A stretch of DNA of 64,000 nt from Cystobacter fuscus DSM 2262 (GCF_000335475.2 NZ_ANAH02000014.1:334764-398763); one strand, 5' to 3'. Shown: positions 8,900-18,341, counted from the stretch's first letter. The notes: generated by a model not told the origin, from the letters alone. Numbers and translations: made by a program.

Positions 8900-9903
8900 G
8901 GCAGGGGGCCCTCGGCCCAGTAGGCGAGCCCGGCGGCGGACAGCCGGGTGACGCCGGTGAGGAAGTCCGCGTCGAGGGTGGCGGGCACGTCGGTGTCCTG
9001 GTGGTAGTTCGGGTTGCGGAAGTTGGCGGTGTCGGTGAGGAACAGGGCGTTCTGTCCGGCGAGCCAGAAGGGGGCGTGATCGCTGCGCATGAGGTTGCCC
9101 GAGGCCGCACCGGAGCCATTGCCGGGGGTGGAGATGCCAATCACTGGCACGAGCCCGAGCCGGCCACTCAGCGCGTGCATCTCCTCCATCCGCGAGCGCG
9201 AGGCCTCGTTGGCGATGACGGCGATGAAGTCTCCCTTGGGGGGCAGGGGAAAGCCCGGCAGCCCGTGCTGCGAGCCCGGCTCCGTGCTCCGGTAGCCAAT
9301 GCAGTCGAAGACGATCGACGCGACGATGCGCTCGCCCGGGGACGACTGGACATAGCGCGTGCTGCCCACCAGGCCGAGCTCCTCCAGATCGAAGCCGATG
9401 AAGCGCACGGTGCGCTTGAAGCGCTGACCCGAGGCCAGCCGCGCGATCTCCAACAGGGCGGCCACACCCGAGCTGTTGTCATCCGCTCCCTGGTAGTACG
9501 CGTCGTAGTGGGCACCCACCAGGATGATCTCCTCGGGGTGCTCGGTGCCCGGCAGCTCGGCGATGAGGTTGGTGGTGGGAAAGCGGGGGTCGTCCGTGGT
9601 CTGCGTGGTGACGCGCAGGCCGAGCGACTCCAGGCGCTCGCGCATCCACTGGAAGCTGCGCTCCCGGGTGAGGTGGCACACGGGCATGTATTTGGAGTCC
9701 GTCCCGGGCTCGAAGAGGTCGCACGACAGCGGCGTGTCCTCCAGGTGCGCGGCGGCGAGGGCGTTCACGTCGGCCATGAGGCGCGCCTGCTCCACCCCCT
9801 CGCCGAAGCCGCGCACGCGCGCGAGCGCGGCTTCGTCCAGCGCGGGACGCGAGACACAGGAGCCCAGGGCGAGGGCCAGGAGGGCGGTGGACCAGGACTT
9901 CAT
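8896..9903 (-). CDS. M28-family zinc metallopeptidase, lipoprotein or secreted
   Basis: 335 residues from the ATG at 9903. The signal peptide has a lipobox-like LALGSC at 10-15. The zinc ligands and catalytic residues of M28 aminopeptidases are all visible: GAHYD, GADDNSSG, the EE pair in FDLEELG, the Asp in VFDCIGY and the His in NYHQDTD. It should release N-terminal amino acids from peptides at the cell surface or in the periplasm. The gene overlaps both neighbours by ATGA junctions, placing it between two barrel-like proteins in a tightly coupled three-gene operon. Confidence 0.9.
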   Translation of the reverse strand: MKSWSTALLALALGSCVSRPALDEAALARVRGFGEGVEQARLMADVNALAAAHLEDTPLSCDLFEPGTDSKYMPVCHLTRERSFQWMRERLESLGLRVTTQTTDDPRFPTTNLIAELPGTEHPEEIILVGAHYDAYYQGADDNSSGVAALLEIARLASGQRFKRTVRFIGFDLEELGLVGSTRYVQSSPGERIVASIVFDCIGYRSTEPGSQHGLPGFPLPPKGDFIAVIANEASRSRMEEMHALSGRLGLVPVIGISTPGNGSGAASGNLMRSDHAPFWLAGQNALFLTDTANFRNPNYHQDTDVPATLDADFLTGVTRLSAAGLAYWAEGPLP

Positions 9904-10430
9904 AGAACCACTCCGAGGTGCAGCAGGCCGAGTTGCAGGCGCAGGGCCGAGCCCGGCTGGTGGATGGGCGTGCCCCACTGCACCTCCAGCGCGCTCACGG
10001 TGAAGGAGCGGAAGACGAAGCGCAGGGGCTGGGCGTGCACGGCGACGTAGAAGGGCCTGCTCCGGCGGGCCTCTTCGTCCTTGAGTTCATTGGGCAGGCC
10101 CCCTCGGGATGGGAGGTTGATGGGCAGCCCGCTGAGCCCCACTTCGGGACCCACCGCGGGCCGCCAGGTGCCCGACGGGGGGGTGAGCAGCACGCGGGCG
10201 TAGACCTCGGCGGGCAGCGAGCCGCCTCCCCCGGGAACCCAGCGCACACCGCCTCCCAGGCGCCATGCCTCGCGTCCATAGGTATAGGCGGCCTCCAGAC
10301 CGAGCCGGGGGCTGAGCTTGTTGTTGGCTCCATTGGTGAGAATCACGGCCGTGGCACCGAGGGACAGCCCGTGCTCGGACGCCAGGGCGGCGTGGGGCAG
10401 GAGCGCGGCGAGCAGCAACCAGGAACGCAT
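9900..10430 (-). CDS. Barrel-like envelope protein, first gene of the M28 operon
   Basis: 176 residues. The start at 10430 (MRSWLLLAALLPHAALAS) gives a clean signal peptide and follows GGGTGG; a GTG nine bases earlier is a weaker alternative. The mature part has repeated amphipathic strands (HGLSLGATAVILTNG, LGLEAAYTYGREAWRLGGGV, SFTVSALEVQWGT, ALRLQLGLLHLGVVL) as in small outer-membrane barrels. It shares this style, but no obvious sequence, with the third gene of the operon. Its stop overlaps the start of the M28 peptidase gene by four bases. The function is unknown. Confidence 0.6.
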   Translation of the reverse strand: MRSWLLLAALLPHAALASEHGLSLGATAVILTNGANNKLSPRLGLEAAYTYGREAWRLGGGVRWVPGGGGSLPAEVYARVLLTPPSGTWRPAVGPEVGLSGLPINLPSRGGLPNELKDEEARRSRPFYVAVHAQPLRFVFRSFTVSALEVQWGTPIHQPGSALRLQLGLLHLGVVL

Positions 10431-10445
10431 GGGAGCCACCCTAGC

Positions 10446-11516
10446 TCACCCGCCGCGATGTTGGTCCCGCCGTGAGAAGCGCAGGATGGCGCGGAAGATG
10501 GCCTCCACCCCATCCGGCTCCAGGCCCCGCTCGGAGGCCCACGCGCGGCGCGAGGCGATCATCGCGTCCTCGCGGGCCGGGTCGGGCACGGGCTGCCCCG
10601 CCTCGGCCTTGGTGCGCAGCGCCCGCCGGGACAGCTCCGCCCGCCGCGCGAGCAGCTCCACCAGCTCCTGATCGATTTGATCGATCAGCTCCCGCGTCTC
10701 GCGCAGCTCCGGCAGGCCCGAGTCGAGCGTGGGCAGGGTGAGCGGCGGCGCGTCCGAGGGGGGCGCCTCGGCGGGCAGCGCGTCCAGCTCCCGGTGGACG
10801 TTGCCGAGCGCCTCGAGCAGGTGTCCCCGGGCCTCGCGCGCGAAGGGGTTGTCGTGCTGGATGGCGCTGAAGAGGTGTCCGGCGTCCGAGCGCACGAGCT
10901 GGATGGTGCGCGAGAGCGCCTGGAAGCTGGCGGGCGCGAAGGGCACGTCCAGCCCCGAGCCCGCGTCCACCATGCCCTTGGCCACGAAGAAGGTGAGCGC
11001 GTGGGTGTGCGCCATCACCCGATCATGCCCCTCGGGGCTCTGCTCGATGATCTCGCAGCCCAGGCGCGCGAAGAAGCGCACGGCCTCGGGCGCGGCGGCG
11101 GGGTGGAGCGGGTTGGGGCACACCACCACGCGCAGGGGCCGCTCGGCCATGGCGAGGCTGAGGGGGCCGAAGAGTGGATGCGTCCCCACCCAGGGCACCC
11201 GGGCGCCGAGCACCTCGGCCATGGCGTGCACGGGCTTCACCTTGACGCTGCCCACGTCCAGCACGAGCTGCTCGGGCCGCAGGTGGGGGCTCATCCGCTG
11301 GAGCAGCGCGCGCATGTGCGCCACGGGCACCGCCACCACCAGGTGGGTGGCGTCCGCGATCAACGCGGGAAGCGACGGGGAGCGGTGGGGTTCGGGGATG
11401 TCCACCGCGGGGTCCAGGGCGCGGTAGGGCACCCCCGCCTCCTCCAGCAGTCCTCCGAGCGCGCGGCCGAAACGTCCGTATCCCACGATGCCGACCATCA
11501 TGCCGACAATGTACAT
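10446..11516 (-). CDS. tyrA: Prephenate dehydrogenase-chorismate mutase fusion
   Basis: 356 residues joining two tyrosine-pathway enzymes. Residues 7-240 are a prephenate dehydrogenase: nucleotide-binding GIVGYGRFGRALG, LDVGSVK, and the substrate block WVGTHPLFGP. Residues 262-345 are an AroQ chorismate mutase (RELIDQIDQELVELLARRAELS, then FRAILRFSR). The order is dehydrogenase first, opposite to the E. coli T-protein. It converts chorismate to prephenate and on to 4-hydroxyphenylpyruvate in the cytoplasm. The start could be 11516, 11501 or 11498; none has a strong ribosome binding site, and the later two begin directly at the Rossmann strand. Confidence 0.88.
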   Translation of the reverse strand: MYIVGMMVGIVGYGRFGRALGGLLEEAGVPYRALDPAVDIPEPHRSPSLPALIADATHLVVAVPVAHMRALLQRMSPHLRPEQLVLDVGSVKVKPVHAMAEVLGARVPWVGTHPLFGPLSLAMAERPLRVVVCPNPLHPAAAPEAVRFFARLGCEIIEQSPEGHDRVMAHTHALTFFVAKGMVDAGSGLDVPFAPASFQALSRTIQLVRSDAGHLFSAIQHDNPFAREARGHLLEALGNVHRELDALPAEAPPSDAPPLTLPTLDSGLPELRETRELIDQIDQELVELLARRAELSRRALRTKAEAGQPVPDPAREDAMIASRRAWASERGLEPDGVEAIFRAILRFSRRDQHRGG

Positions 11517-11580
11517 GAGGCCCGGGCGCCCGGGTTCAGCGGGAGCGGCCGGGCCTCGGGTGCGGCAACACGGGCGTGGG

Positions 11581-12582
11581 CTAGAACACGTCCTTCAGGT
11601 GCACTTCCAGGTGCGTGTCGCTGGTGCCCAGCGTGCTCAGGTCGTCCTTGGGATCCACGTAGCCCTCGTCCGCGCCGACCTTGCCACGGTAGTAGTTGAT
11701 GATGTTCGGGTCGCGAACCTCGGAGGTGGTGGTCTTCTTGATGCCGTAGACCTGGCCGTTGGCGTCCCGGGCCAGGATGCTGTCGGGGGCGCCCTCGACG
11801 AGGTTCTCCATCGTGCCGGACGTCTTGCCCTCGGCGGTCTCCGGCGCGATCGTCATGCTGGCGTTGTTCCCCTCGATGTAGCTCACATCGTAGAAGGTCT
11901 GGTTGCCGGCGCCGTTGAAGGCGACCTCGCCCAGCGTGACCGCGGTGCCATCACCCTTGTCGCTGCGGAAGTTGCCGCTCCAGCCCTGGGGGAACTCCTG
12001 CCGCACGGTCTGGCCGGGCTGCAGCGTCAGGGGCGGAATCTGCTGCTGACCCGGGTTGGTCGTGAAGGTGACGGTCATCGGCTTGTCGCCGTCGTTGGTG
12101 AAGTCCATCGTGTTGCCCGCGCCGCCCGTCGGGTTGTTGCCCTTGGGCGCCTGGGGTCCCTGGGTCTTCTGGGTCCCGGGCTCGGTGGTGGGCGGAGGGG
12201 TGGTGGTCGCCGGAGGCGTGGTGGGCGGCGGACTGAACTGCTGCGGATTGAACTGCTCCGGATTGGAGCCACTCTTGGGAGCACCTCCCAGCTCGGGCAC
12301 GCCGCCCTCCTCACCCGCGCCCTGCTCGCCGCCGAGCAGCTCCGTGATCTGGTTCATCGTCTGCATGAGCGCCTGGATCTGCTGGGACAGATCCTGCGTG
12401 CCTCCCGCGCCCGAGGGATCGAAGCCGTCGTTCGAGAACAGGCTCTGGTACGGGTTCTCCTCCACCGGCGAAGGCGTCTGGGAGTTCGAGACGGGCGGCG
12501 AGGGGGGGGCCACCTCGCTCAACTTGCTCAGGGTCTGGAAGATGAGCGACTGGAGCGAGCGATTGATGGGGCTGACGGCCAT
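11581..12582 (-). CDS. Thaumatin-like-domain protein, cysteine-free, no signal peptide
   Basis: 333 residues from the ATG at 12582, which follows GAGGAGCTCC. Residues 1-75 carry predicted helices (NRSLQSLIFQTLSKLSEV, LSQQIQALMQTMNQITELL); 76-150 is a Pro/Thr/Gln-rich linker. Residues 155-270 resemble the thaumatin / PR-5 fold: MDFTNDGDKPMTVTF, LTLQPGQTVRQEFP, then VTLGEVAFNG followed by FYDVSYIEGNNASMTI, which corresponds to the plant ATLAEF...FYDVSLVDG motif. The disulfides of plant thaumatins are absent, since the protein has no cysteine. Without a Sec signal, it is either cytoplasmic or exported by another route. The role is unknown. Confidence 0.6.
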   Translation of the reverse strand: MAVSPINRSLQSLIFQTLSKLSEVAPPSPPVSNSQTPSPVEENPYQSLFSNDGFDPSGAGGTQDLSQQIQALMQTMNQITELLGGEQGAGEEGGVPELGGAPKSGSNPEQFNPQQFSPPPTTPPATTTPPPTTEPGTQKTQGPQAPKGNNPTGGAGNTMDFTNDGDKPMTVTFTTNPGQQQIPPLTLQPGQTVRQEFPQGWSGNFRSDKGDGTAVTLGEVAFNGAGNQTFYDVSYIEGNNASMTIAPETAEGKTSGTMENLVEGAPDSILARDANGQVYGIKKTTTSEVRDPNIINYYRGKVGADEGYVDPKDDLSTLGTSDTHLEVHLKDVF

Positions 12583-12834
12583 GACGGGAGCTCCTCGGGC
12601 GGAGGGGAGAGCGTATCGCCGTCCAGCGGCGTTCGCGGATGGCTGCCATAGCAGGAGGTGGGCCAAGCTTCAGCGGCTTCCCGGGAGTTGAGCGGAAGAC
12701 TCGTATCCTCTTGGAATCATTGGAACCGCCGGAAGCCACCCCTGGGGCACGGGGGGAGATGGGGCCCTCTCGGACTGGTGTCCGCCGTCATCGGCTGGTG
12801 ACAGCAGTCACCACCCGAGGCCCCGCGGCGAGGC

Positions 12835-15438
12835 TCAGCCGAGCACCTTCATGGTGCCCCGCGTCACGCCGAACTGCTCGTGCACCGCCGCGCGCCGCAC
12901 CGCCTCGGCGGGGGCGCACCGGCCCGCGAGCAGCTCCTGATAGGCGGCGAGCACGCGCGCGGCCTCGGCCTGGGACTCGCGGACGAACTCGACGCGGAAG
13001 CGGCGCACGCCCCGCTCCAGCAGCCTGGGCACCAGCGAGGCCGCGCTCTGGGCCTGGGCGTTGAACACCGTGTTGCGGCAGCCCACGTCCACGATGACCG
13101 GGTGCTCCAGCCCGATGCGATCTCTCAGGGAGACCTGGTGGCGCTCGCAGGGGCGGCCACAGCTGCGGTAGTCGCGCCCGTTGGACAGGGTGTGCGAGTA
13201 CACGCAGTGCTCGGTGTGGAAGGTGGCGATGTGGTGGTGCAGCGCCACGGTGAAGCGGTGCGCGGGGGCGTGCTCCAGCAGGGCGAAGAGCTGCGTCTCG
13301 TCCAGGTCGTGCGAGCACGTGAGCGTGTCCAGCCCCAGGCCGAGCAGGTGCGCCGCCGTCACCGAGTTGGTGACGTTGAGCGAGAAGTCCCCGTGCAGCA
13401 CCGGGCGCGGCTGGCCAGAAGGGCGCTCGAGGAAGTGCATCATCGCGCCCCAGTGGCGCACGAGCACCGCGTCGGGCCGCAGCTTGTCCAGGCGCGCGTC
13501 GTAGCCCTCCTCGCCCGGCTTCTGCACGCGCACGGTGGCGATCGTCACGCGCAGCCCGGCCGCGCGCGCCCGCTCCACCGCCCGCTGCAGGCCCACCATC
13601 TCCATCCAATCCAGCTCCACCTCGCGCAGGCCGGCGGCGATGACCGCCTCCAACTGCGCGTCGTCGCGGCACAGGGGCAGCAGGCGCGGGCCCGCGTGGG
13701 CTCCCTCCTCCACGGCTTGTCCGGCGACGCGGGAGAGCAACGCGGTGCGCACGGACTCGAGCACTGGCGTCTGCGTCACGGTGCGCACGGGGCCCTTCTC
13801 CACGAGCGGGGTGAGCGCGGCCACCACGTCGCGGCGCAGCGCCTTGAGCTCGGAGACGGGCAGGTGCATGCCCGACGTCAGCCCGGTGAGGTCCAGGTGC
13901 GCGAGGGTGAAGGGCGTGCCGCCGCAGGCGCCCAGCTTGTCGCGCAGCAGCGCCTCGTCCAGGCCCTTGCCCTTGGAGGGCGTGAGCGGGGTGGGGCTCT
14001 CGGCGGAGACCTCGTGGCCCCAGGCGCTCGCGCGCACGCGCAGCGGGGTGCCCTCGGCGCCGGACACCTGGAGCGTGAGGTGGACGCGGCCCTCGGGCTC
14101 GCCCTGGGCGAGCTGCGCTTCCGTGCGGCGGGCGAGGGCGGGGTCGCTGTTGAGCCACACGCGCTGGCCGGGCGCCACGCGGTTCAGGTCCGGCCCCGGG
14201 TGCCCGAAGCCGAGCACCCAGCCATTGCCGCGCCGGTCCACGCGGAAGATGGGGCCGCCCGGCTCGTGCTTGTCCTCGGGCGTGCCCGCGTCGAAGACGA
14301 CGCCCATGCCCGGACGGAGCTCCACGGCGGCGGGGGTGGGCTGCTCGCCGGGGAGGGGCGAGGACACCTTGCCCTCGGGCCCCTGGGGGCGCTCTTCGCC
14401 CAGGCCGAGCGCGCCCGTCCACGGACGCTCCTCGGGGGTGACGAGCACCTCCTTGCCCGACACGGAGCGCACGCGGCCCAGGTACAGGCCCCGGTGCTTG
14501 GGAAAGCGGCCCTCGACGAGCGTCTGGTGATCCGAGCCCCCGAGAAAGCCATTGGACAGGCCGCGGCTGTACGTGAGGGACATGTCGGCCAGGTCGCTCG
14601 CGAGCTGCTTCTCGTCGGGCCGGCCCGCCACGACGCCGTCCACCCACCGCCGGTAGCCCTGCACGGTGGTGGTCACGTACTGCGCGCCCTTGAGGCGGCC
14701 CTCGATCTTCAGGCTGTGGACCCCGATGTCCACCAGGTCGGGCACGGCGCGCACGCCCGCCAGATCCTTGGGGCTGAGCAGGTAGCGCACCTCTCCCAGC
14801 TCGCGCGTCTGTCCATCCACCACCAGGTCATACGGCATCCGGCACGACTGGGCGCACTGGCCCCGGTTGGCCGAGCGCCCGCCCCACGCCTCGCTGGTGA
14901 GGCATTGGCCGCTCCAGGACACGCACAACGCGCCGTGGATGAAGACCTCCAGCTCCATGTCCGTGTGCTCGGCCAGCCGGCGGATCTCCGCGGTGGACAG
15001 CTCGCGGGGGACGACGACCCGGGTGACGCCCAGGCCCCGGGCGAAGCGCATGCCCTCGGCGCTGGAGACGGTCATCTGCGTGGAGGCGTGCAGCTCGAGC
15101 TGGGGACAGATGGCGCGCGCGAGCAGGGCGATGGCCGGGTCCTGCACGATGAGCGCGTCCACGCCCGCCGCGGCCACGCCGCGCAGCAGCCGCTCCACCC
15201 CGGGCAGCTCGGGCTCGAAGATGAGGGTGTTGAGCGTGAGGTAGGCGCGGGCACCGGCGCGGTGGACGAGCGCCATCGTCTCCGGCAGCCGGGCGAGCGA
15301 GAAGTTGTCGGCGCGGGCCCGGGCGTTGAAGCCCTCGTCGAGTCCGAAATAGACGGCGTCCGCTCCGCTGGCGAGCGCGGCGCGCAGGGACTCGAGGTCC
15401 CCCGCGGGCGCGAGGATTTCAGGGCGTCGGGGAGGCAT
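12835..15438 (-). CDS. U32 family protein, RlhA-like rRNA hydroxylation factor
   Basis: 867 residues. The N-terminal U32 domain begins EILAPAGDLESLRAALASGADAVYFGL and contains FIHGALCVSWSGQC and the RSANRGQCAQSCR cluster. A long insert of the DUF3656 type follows, and the C-terminus has a second Cys set (YRSCGRPCERHQ, DVGCRNTVFN). In E. coli RlhA these cysteines hold an iron-sulfur cluster and the protein makes 5-hydroxycytidine in 23S rRNA from prephenate-derived material. The length agrees with U32 proteins carrying DUF3656. Either rRNA (RlhA) or tRNA (TrhP) hydroxylation is possible; the long form favours RlhA. It is unlikely to be a true peptidase. Confidence 0.85.
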   Translation of the reverse strand: MPPRRPEILAPAGDLESLRAALASGADAVYFGLDEGFNARARADNFSLARLPETMALVHRAGARAYLTLNTLIFEPELPGVERLLRGVAAAGVDALIVQDPAIALLARAICPQLELHASTQMTVSSAEGMRFARGLGVTRVVVPRELSTAEIRRLAEHTDMELEVFIHGALCVSWSGQCLTSEAWGGRSANRGQCAQSCRMPYDLVVDGQTRELGEVRYLLSPKDLAGVRAVPDLVDIGVHSLKIEGRLKGAQYVTTTVQGYRRWVDGVVAGRPDEKQLASDLADMSLTYSRGLSNGFLGGSDHQTLVEGRFPKHRGLYLGRVRSVSGKEVLVTPEERPWTGALGLGEERPQGPEGKVSSPLPGEQPTPAAVELRPGMGVVFDAGTPEDKHEPGGPIFRVDRRGNGWVLGFGHPGPDLNRVAPGQRVWLNSDPALARRTEAQLAQGEPEGRVHLTLQVSGAEGTPLRVRASAWGHEVSAESPTPLTPSKGKGLDEALLRDKLGACGGTPFTLAHLDLTGLTSGMHLPVSELKALRRDVVAALTPLVEKGPVRTVTQTPVLESVRTALLSRVAGQAVEEGAHAGPRLLPLCRDDAQLEAVIAAGLREVELDWMEMVGLQRAVERARAAGLRVTIATVRVQKPGEEGYDARLDKLRPDAVLVRHWGAMMHFLERPSGQPRPVLHGDFSLNVTNSVTAAHLLGLGLDTLTCSHDLDETQLFALLEHAPAHRFTVALHHHIATFHTEHCVYSHTLSNGRDYRSCGRPCERHQVSLRDRIGLEHPVIVDVGCRNTVFNAQAQSAASLVPRLLERGVRRFRVEFVRESQAEAARVLAAYQELLAGRCAPAEAVRRAAVHEQFGVTRGTMKVLG

Positions 15439-15521
15439 GGGGCCTCACATAACACGCGAGCCCCGCGCGGGGTTCCGATTGCGCTCCCCCGCCCCTCCCC
15501 CCGGCGAGGGAGGGCGCCGGG

Positions 15522-16721
15522 TCAGCGCGCGTGGTGCGCGTGGACGAAGGCCTCGAGCCGGTCGAAGGCGGCGGTGAGGATGTCCTCGGCGGGCAGGAAC
15601 ACCACGCGGAAGTGGGTGGTGCCGGGCTTCTGCCCGAAGCCGCTGCCGTGGACGAACAGCACGCCCGTCTCGCGCAAGAGGGACATGACGAAGGCCTCGT
15701 CCGACGTCACCCCGGGCAGTTGCAGCCGGGGCATGGCGTAGAAGGCGGCGGCGGGCTCCACCACGGACAGCCCGGGGATGGCGTTGATGCGGCGGACCAT
15801 CAGGTCGCGGCGCCGGCGCAGCCGCGCCATCATCTCGGGGATGTGGTCCTGCGGCCCGTCGAGCGCGGGGGCGATGGCGTACTGCTGTGGCGCGGGTCCG
15901 CACAGCCGCGCGTCGGCGAGCCGTTGCACCGCGGCGCGCAGCTCCGGCATCAGGTGGGCGTTGCAGAAGACCATCCATCCCACGCGCCAACCACAGGCGA
16001 GGTAGCCCTTGGAGAGCCCATTGAAGGTCAGGATGGGCACGTCCGTGGCGAGCGACGCCGTGGCCACGTGGGGCTTGTCGTAGATGAGCTTGTCGTAGAT
16101 TTCATCCGACAGGATGACGAGCCCGCGCCGCCGGGCGATCTCCAGCAGCCCCTCGAGCACCTCGCGGTCGAGCACCGCGCCGGTGGGGTTGTTGGGATTG
16201 CAGAGGAGGAGGGCGCGCGTGTCGGGCGTGCACAGCCGATCGATCTCCTCCAGGTCCAGCGACCACCCATTCTCCTCGTCGAGCGAGTAGGGCACGCCCC
16301 GGGCGTTCAGCTTGGCCATGAGGGCGTTGTAGAGGGGGTAGCCGGGGCTGGGCAGGAGGACGCGATCGCCGGGATCGAGCAGGGCGGTGAGGGCCAGCTC
16401 CAGGGCCTCGCTGGCGCCGGTGGTGACCACGACGTCATCGGGGGTGATGTTGGGGATGCCCCGGTTGGCGCACTCGCGGGAGATGGCCTCGCGCGCGGTG
16501 AGGATGCCCGCCGAGGGCGCGTAGCCGTTGTGGCCGTCGAGCATGGCCCGGTGCACCGCCTCGATGAGGTGCGGCGGCGTCTGGAAGTCGAACTTCAGCG
16601 GATCCCCGATGTTGAGGTAGAGGATGTGCTGGCCCTGGGTCTCCAGGCGGTGCGCCTCGGCCACGACGTTGCGGATGGCGTAGCGGACGTTCTCGATATG
16701 TCGGGCGGGGCGGACCACCAT
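15522..16721 (-). CDS. Class I/II aminotransferase, AlaA-like (alanine-synthesising)
   Basis: 399 residues, fold-type I PLP aminotransferase. Visible motifs are NIGDPLKFDF at the N-terminus, TTGASEALELAL, CNPNNPTGAV, LSDEIYDKL, and SKGYLACGWRVGW, where Lys of SKGY forms the Schiff base and the Arg of GWRVGW binds the phosphate. The CGWRVGWM segment and the HIENVRYAIRNV start are close to AlaA glutamate-pyruvate aminotransferases. It should interconvert pyruvate and alanine in the cytoplasm. It is monocistronic, divergent from the acyl-CoA dehydrogenase gene across a 210-base gap. Confidence 0.88.
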   Translation of the reverse strand: MVVRPARHIENVRYAIRNVVAEAHRLETQGQHILYLNIGDPLKFDFQTPPHLIEAVHRAMLDGHNGYAPSAGILTAREAISRECANRGIPNITPDDVVVTTGASEALELALTALLDPGDRVLLPSPGYPLYNALMAKLNARGVPYSLDEENGWSLDLEEIDRLCTPDTRALLLCNPNNPTGAVLDREVLEGLLEIARRRGLVILSDEIYDKLIYDKPHVATASLATDVPILTFNGLSKGYLACGWRVGWMVFCNAHLMPELRAAVQRLADARLCGPAPQQYAIAPALDGPQDHIPEMMARLRRRRDLMVRRINAIPGLSVVEPAAAFYAMPRLQLPGVTSDEAFVMSLLRETGVLFVHGSGFGQKPGTTHFRVVFLPAEDILTAAFDRLEAFVHAHHAR

Positions 16722-16931
16722 GTGAAGCCTCCTGCGTGCGCGGGGCTTCTACACCCGCGGGTGAGCGCCTCATAGCTGGGAAACGGCGCGGCTTTCCTCC
16801 TCTTCCCGCCGCCCGGTTTTCTCAACTCTCGAGATGTGCGCCCTGTCGTCCAGGGCTCATCCGTGCATGGTAGGCTGTTGAATGTCAAACGACCGCCGCG
16901 GTCACCGCACCGGCGAGAGAGGAGACGAGAG

Positions 16932-18341
16932 ATGAGCAACAAGAAGACGTGGGGGGGTGAGGAGTTCTGGGGTCTGGGATTCGAGTTCGATCCTCAATGG
17001 ATCCTGACCGATGAGCAGAAGCAACTCCAGGCCACGCTGATCGAGCTCTGCCGGACCACGTTGCGTGCGAATGCGGTGGAGAGCGATGCGCAGCTCGTCT
17101 ATCCGCGCAAGAACCTCCAGGAGTTGGCGAAGCTCGGCCTGCTCGGCCTGCTGGTGCCGAAAGAATTGGGAGGCATGGGGCAGAACCACGTCTGTGCCGC
17201 CATGGTCGTCGAGACCCTCGCGCGCTACGGCTGTGCGAGCACCGCCATGTGTTACACCATGCACCTGGGGGCGGTCGCCGCCGGTCTCCTCCGCCATCAC
17301 GACAGCCCGGTCCTGCAGGACATCTTCAAGCGCATCGACAAGGACTGTCTCATCGGTACGCTGTCCTATTCCGACCCCGAAACCGGCTCGCACTTCTGGT
17401 ATCCGGTCTCGTCGGGTGCCGAGGAGACGCCCAATGGCTGGCGCGTGCGCAAGAAGGCTTCCTGGACGACCTCGGGGGGCTTCGCGGACTGGTACATCGT
17501 GCAGACCACCAGCCCCAACTTCGGCGGCAACTACGCCAACCTCTCCTGCTTCCTCATCCTGGCCGACGAGGTGAAGTCCGATCCCGCCAACTGGAACGGC
17601 CTGGGTCTGCGTGGCAATCAGTCCGGCCCCATCGAGATCGACAACGTGGAGATTCCCAGGAACCGGCTGGTGGGCCCGGTGGGGGACGGCGCGACGTCCA
17701 ATGACGAGTGTGTCGATCCCTTCTTCCTGCTGTGTTCGTCCGCCTGCTGGAATGGCATCGCGATGGGAATGATCGACATCGCGAAGAACCACACGACCCG
17801 AAAGACCCACGTCGACGTGGGCATGCGCGTCGCCGACTACCCGACCATCCAGGACTACGTCGGCGAGTGCATCATGGACACCAATGCCGCGCGCGCCTTG
17901 GACTATCAGATGGGCCAGGCGATGGACGCGGCCACGAACAACTGTGACTGGTCCCTGCACAAGGATCCGGCCGCCGTGCCCCGTGCCCAGTATCTACATT
18001 GGATGTGGCAGGTGAAGTTCATCGCCGCGAAGAACGTCGCGCACGTGTCGGACAAGATGCTGCATGCCTGTGGTGGCACGGGCTACAAGCCGGCGCTCGG
18101 CATCGAGCGCTATCTGCGCGACGCCAAGGCGGGCTGGGTCATGGGCCCGACGAACGAGGTGCTGCGTCAATTCGTTGGCAAGATGGCCCTGCTCGGCACG
18201 CAGTCGCTCGACTACTGGAACCAGTCGCTCAACGAGCGCGTGCTGAACAACGAGCTGAAGAAGCTCGACGCCGACGGCAAGCGTCAGCTCGCCGAGAAGC
18301 TGCTCGCCGAGGCCAACGGAAAGAGGGTCTCGGTCGCTTGA
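16932..18341 (+). CDS. Acyl-CoA dehydrogenase
   Basis: 469 residues. The start at 16932 (MSNKKTWGGEEFWG) follows GAGAGGAGACGAGAG. Domains are in family order: an N-terminal helical domain (QLQATLIELCRTTLR), LGGMGQNHVCAAMVVETLARYG, a middle beta domain with TLSYSDPETGSHFW and KKASWTTSGGFADWYIV that bind FAD, and a C-terminal helical domain with HACGGTGYKPALGIERYLRDAKAG and MGPTNEVLRQFVG. It should oxidise an acyl-CoA ester, passing electrons to electron-transfer flavoprotein. At 469 residues it is longer than typical 380-residue short-chain enzymes. No partner gene lies beside it, so the substrate cannot be named. Confidence 0.88.
   Translation: MSNKKTWGGEEFWGLGFEFDPQWILTDEQKQLQATLIELCRTTLRANAVESDAQLVYPRKNLQELAKLGLLGLLVPKELGGMGQNHVCAAMVVETLARYGCASTAMCYTMHLGAVAAGLLRHHDSPVLQDIFKRIDKDCLIGTLSYSDPETGSHFWYPVSSGAEETPNGWRVRKKASWTTSGGFADWYIVQTTSPNFGGNYANLSCFLILADEVKSDPANWNGLGLRGNQSGPIEIDNVEIPRNRLVGPVGDGATSNDECVDPFFLLCSSACWNGIAMGMIDIAKNHTTRKTHVDVGMRVADYPTIQDYVGECIMDTNAARALDYQMGQAMDAATNNCDWSLHKDPAAVPRAQYLHWMWQVKFIAAKNVAHVSDKMLHACGGTGYKPALGIERYLRDAKAGWVMGPTNEVLRQFVGKMALLGTQSLDYWNQSLNERVLNNELKKLDADGKRQLAEKLLAEANGKRVSVA

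Noticed and set aside
12880..15741. A 953-codon plus-strand frame opposite the U32 gene
   Set aside because: Antisense shadow; the U32 cysteine motifs on the minus strand are unambiguous.
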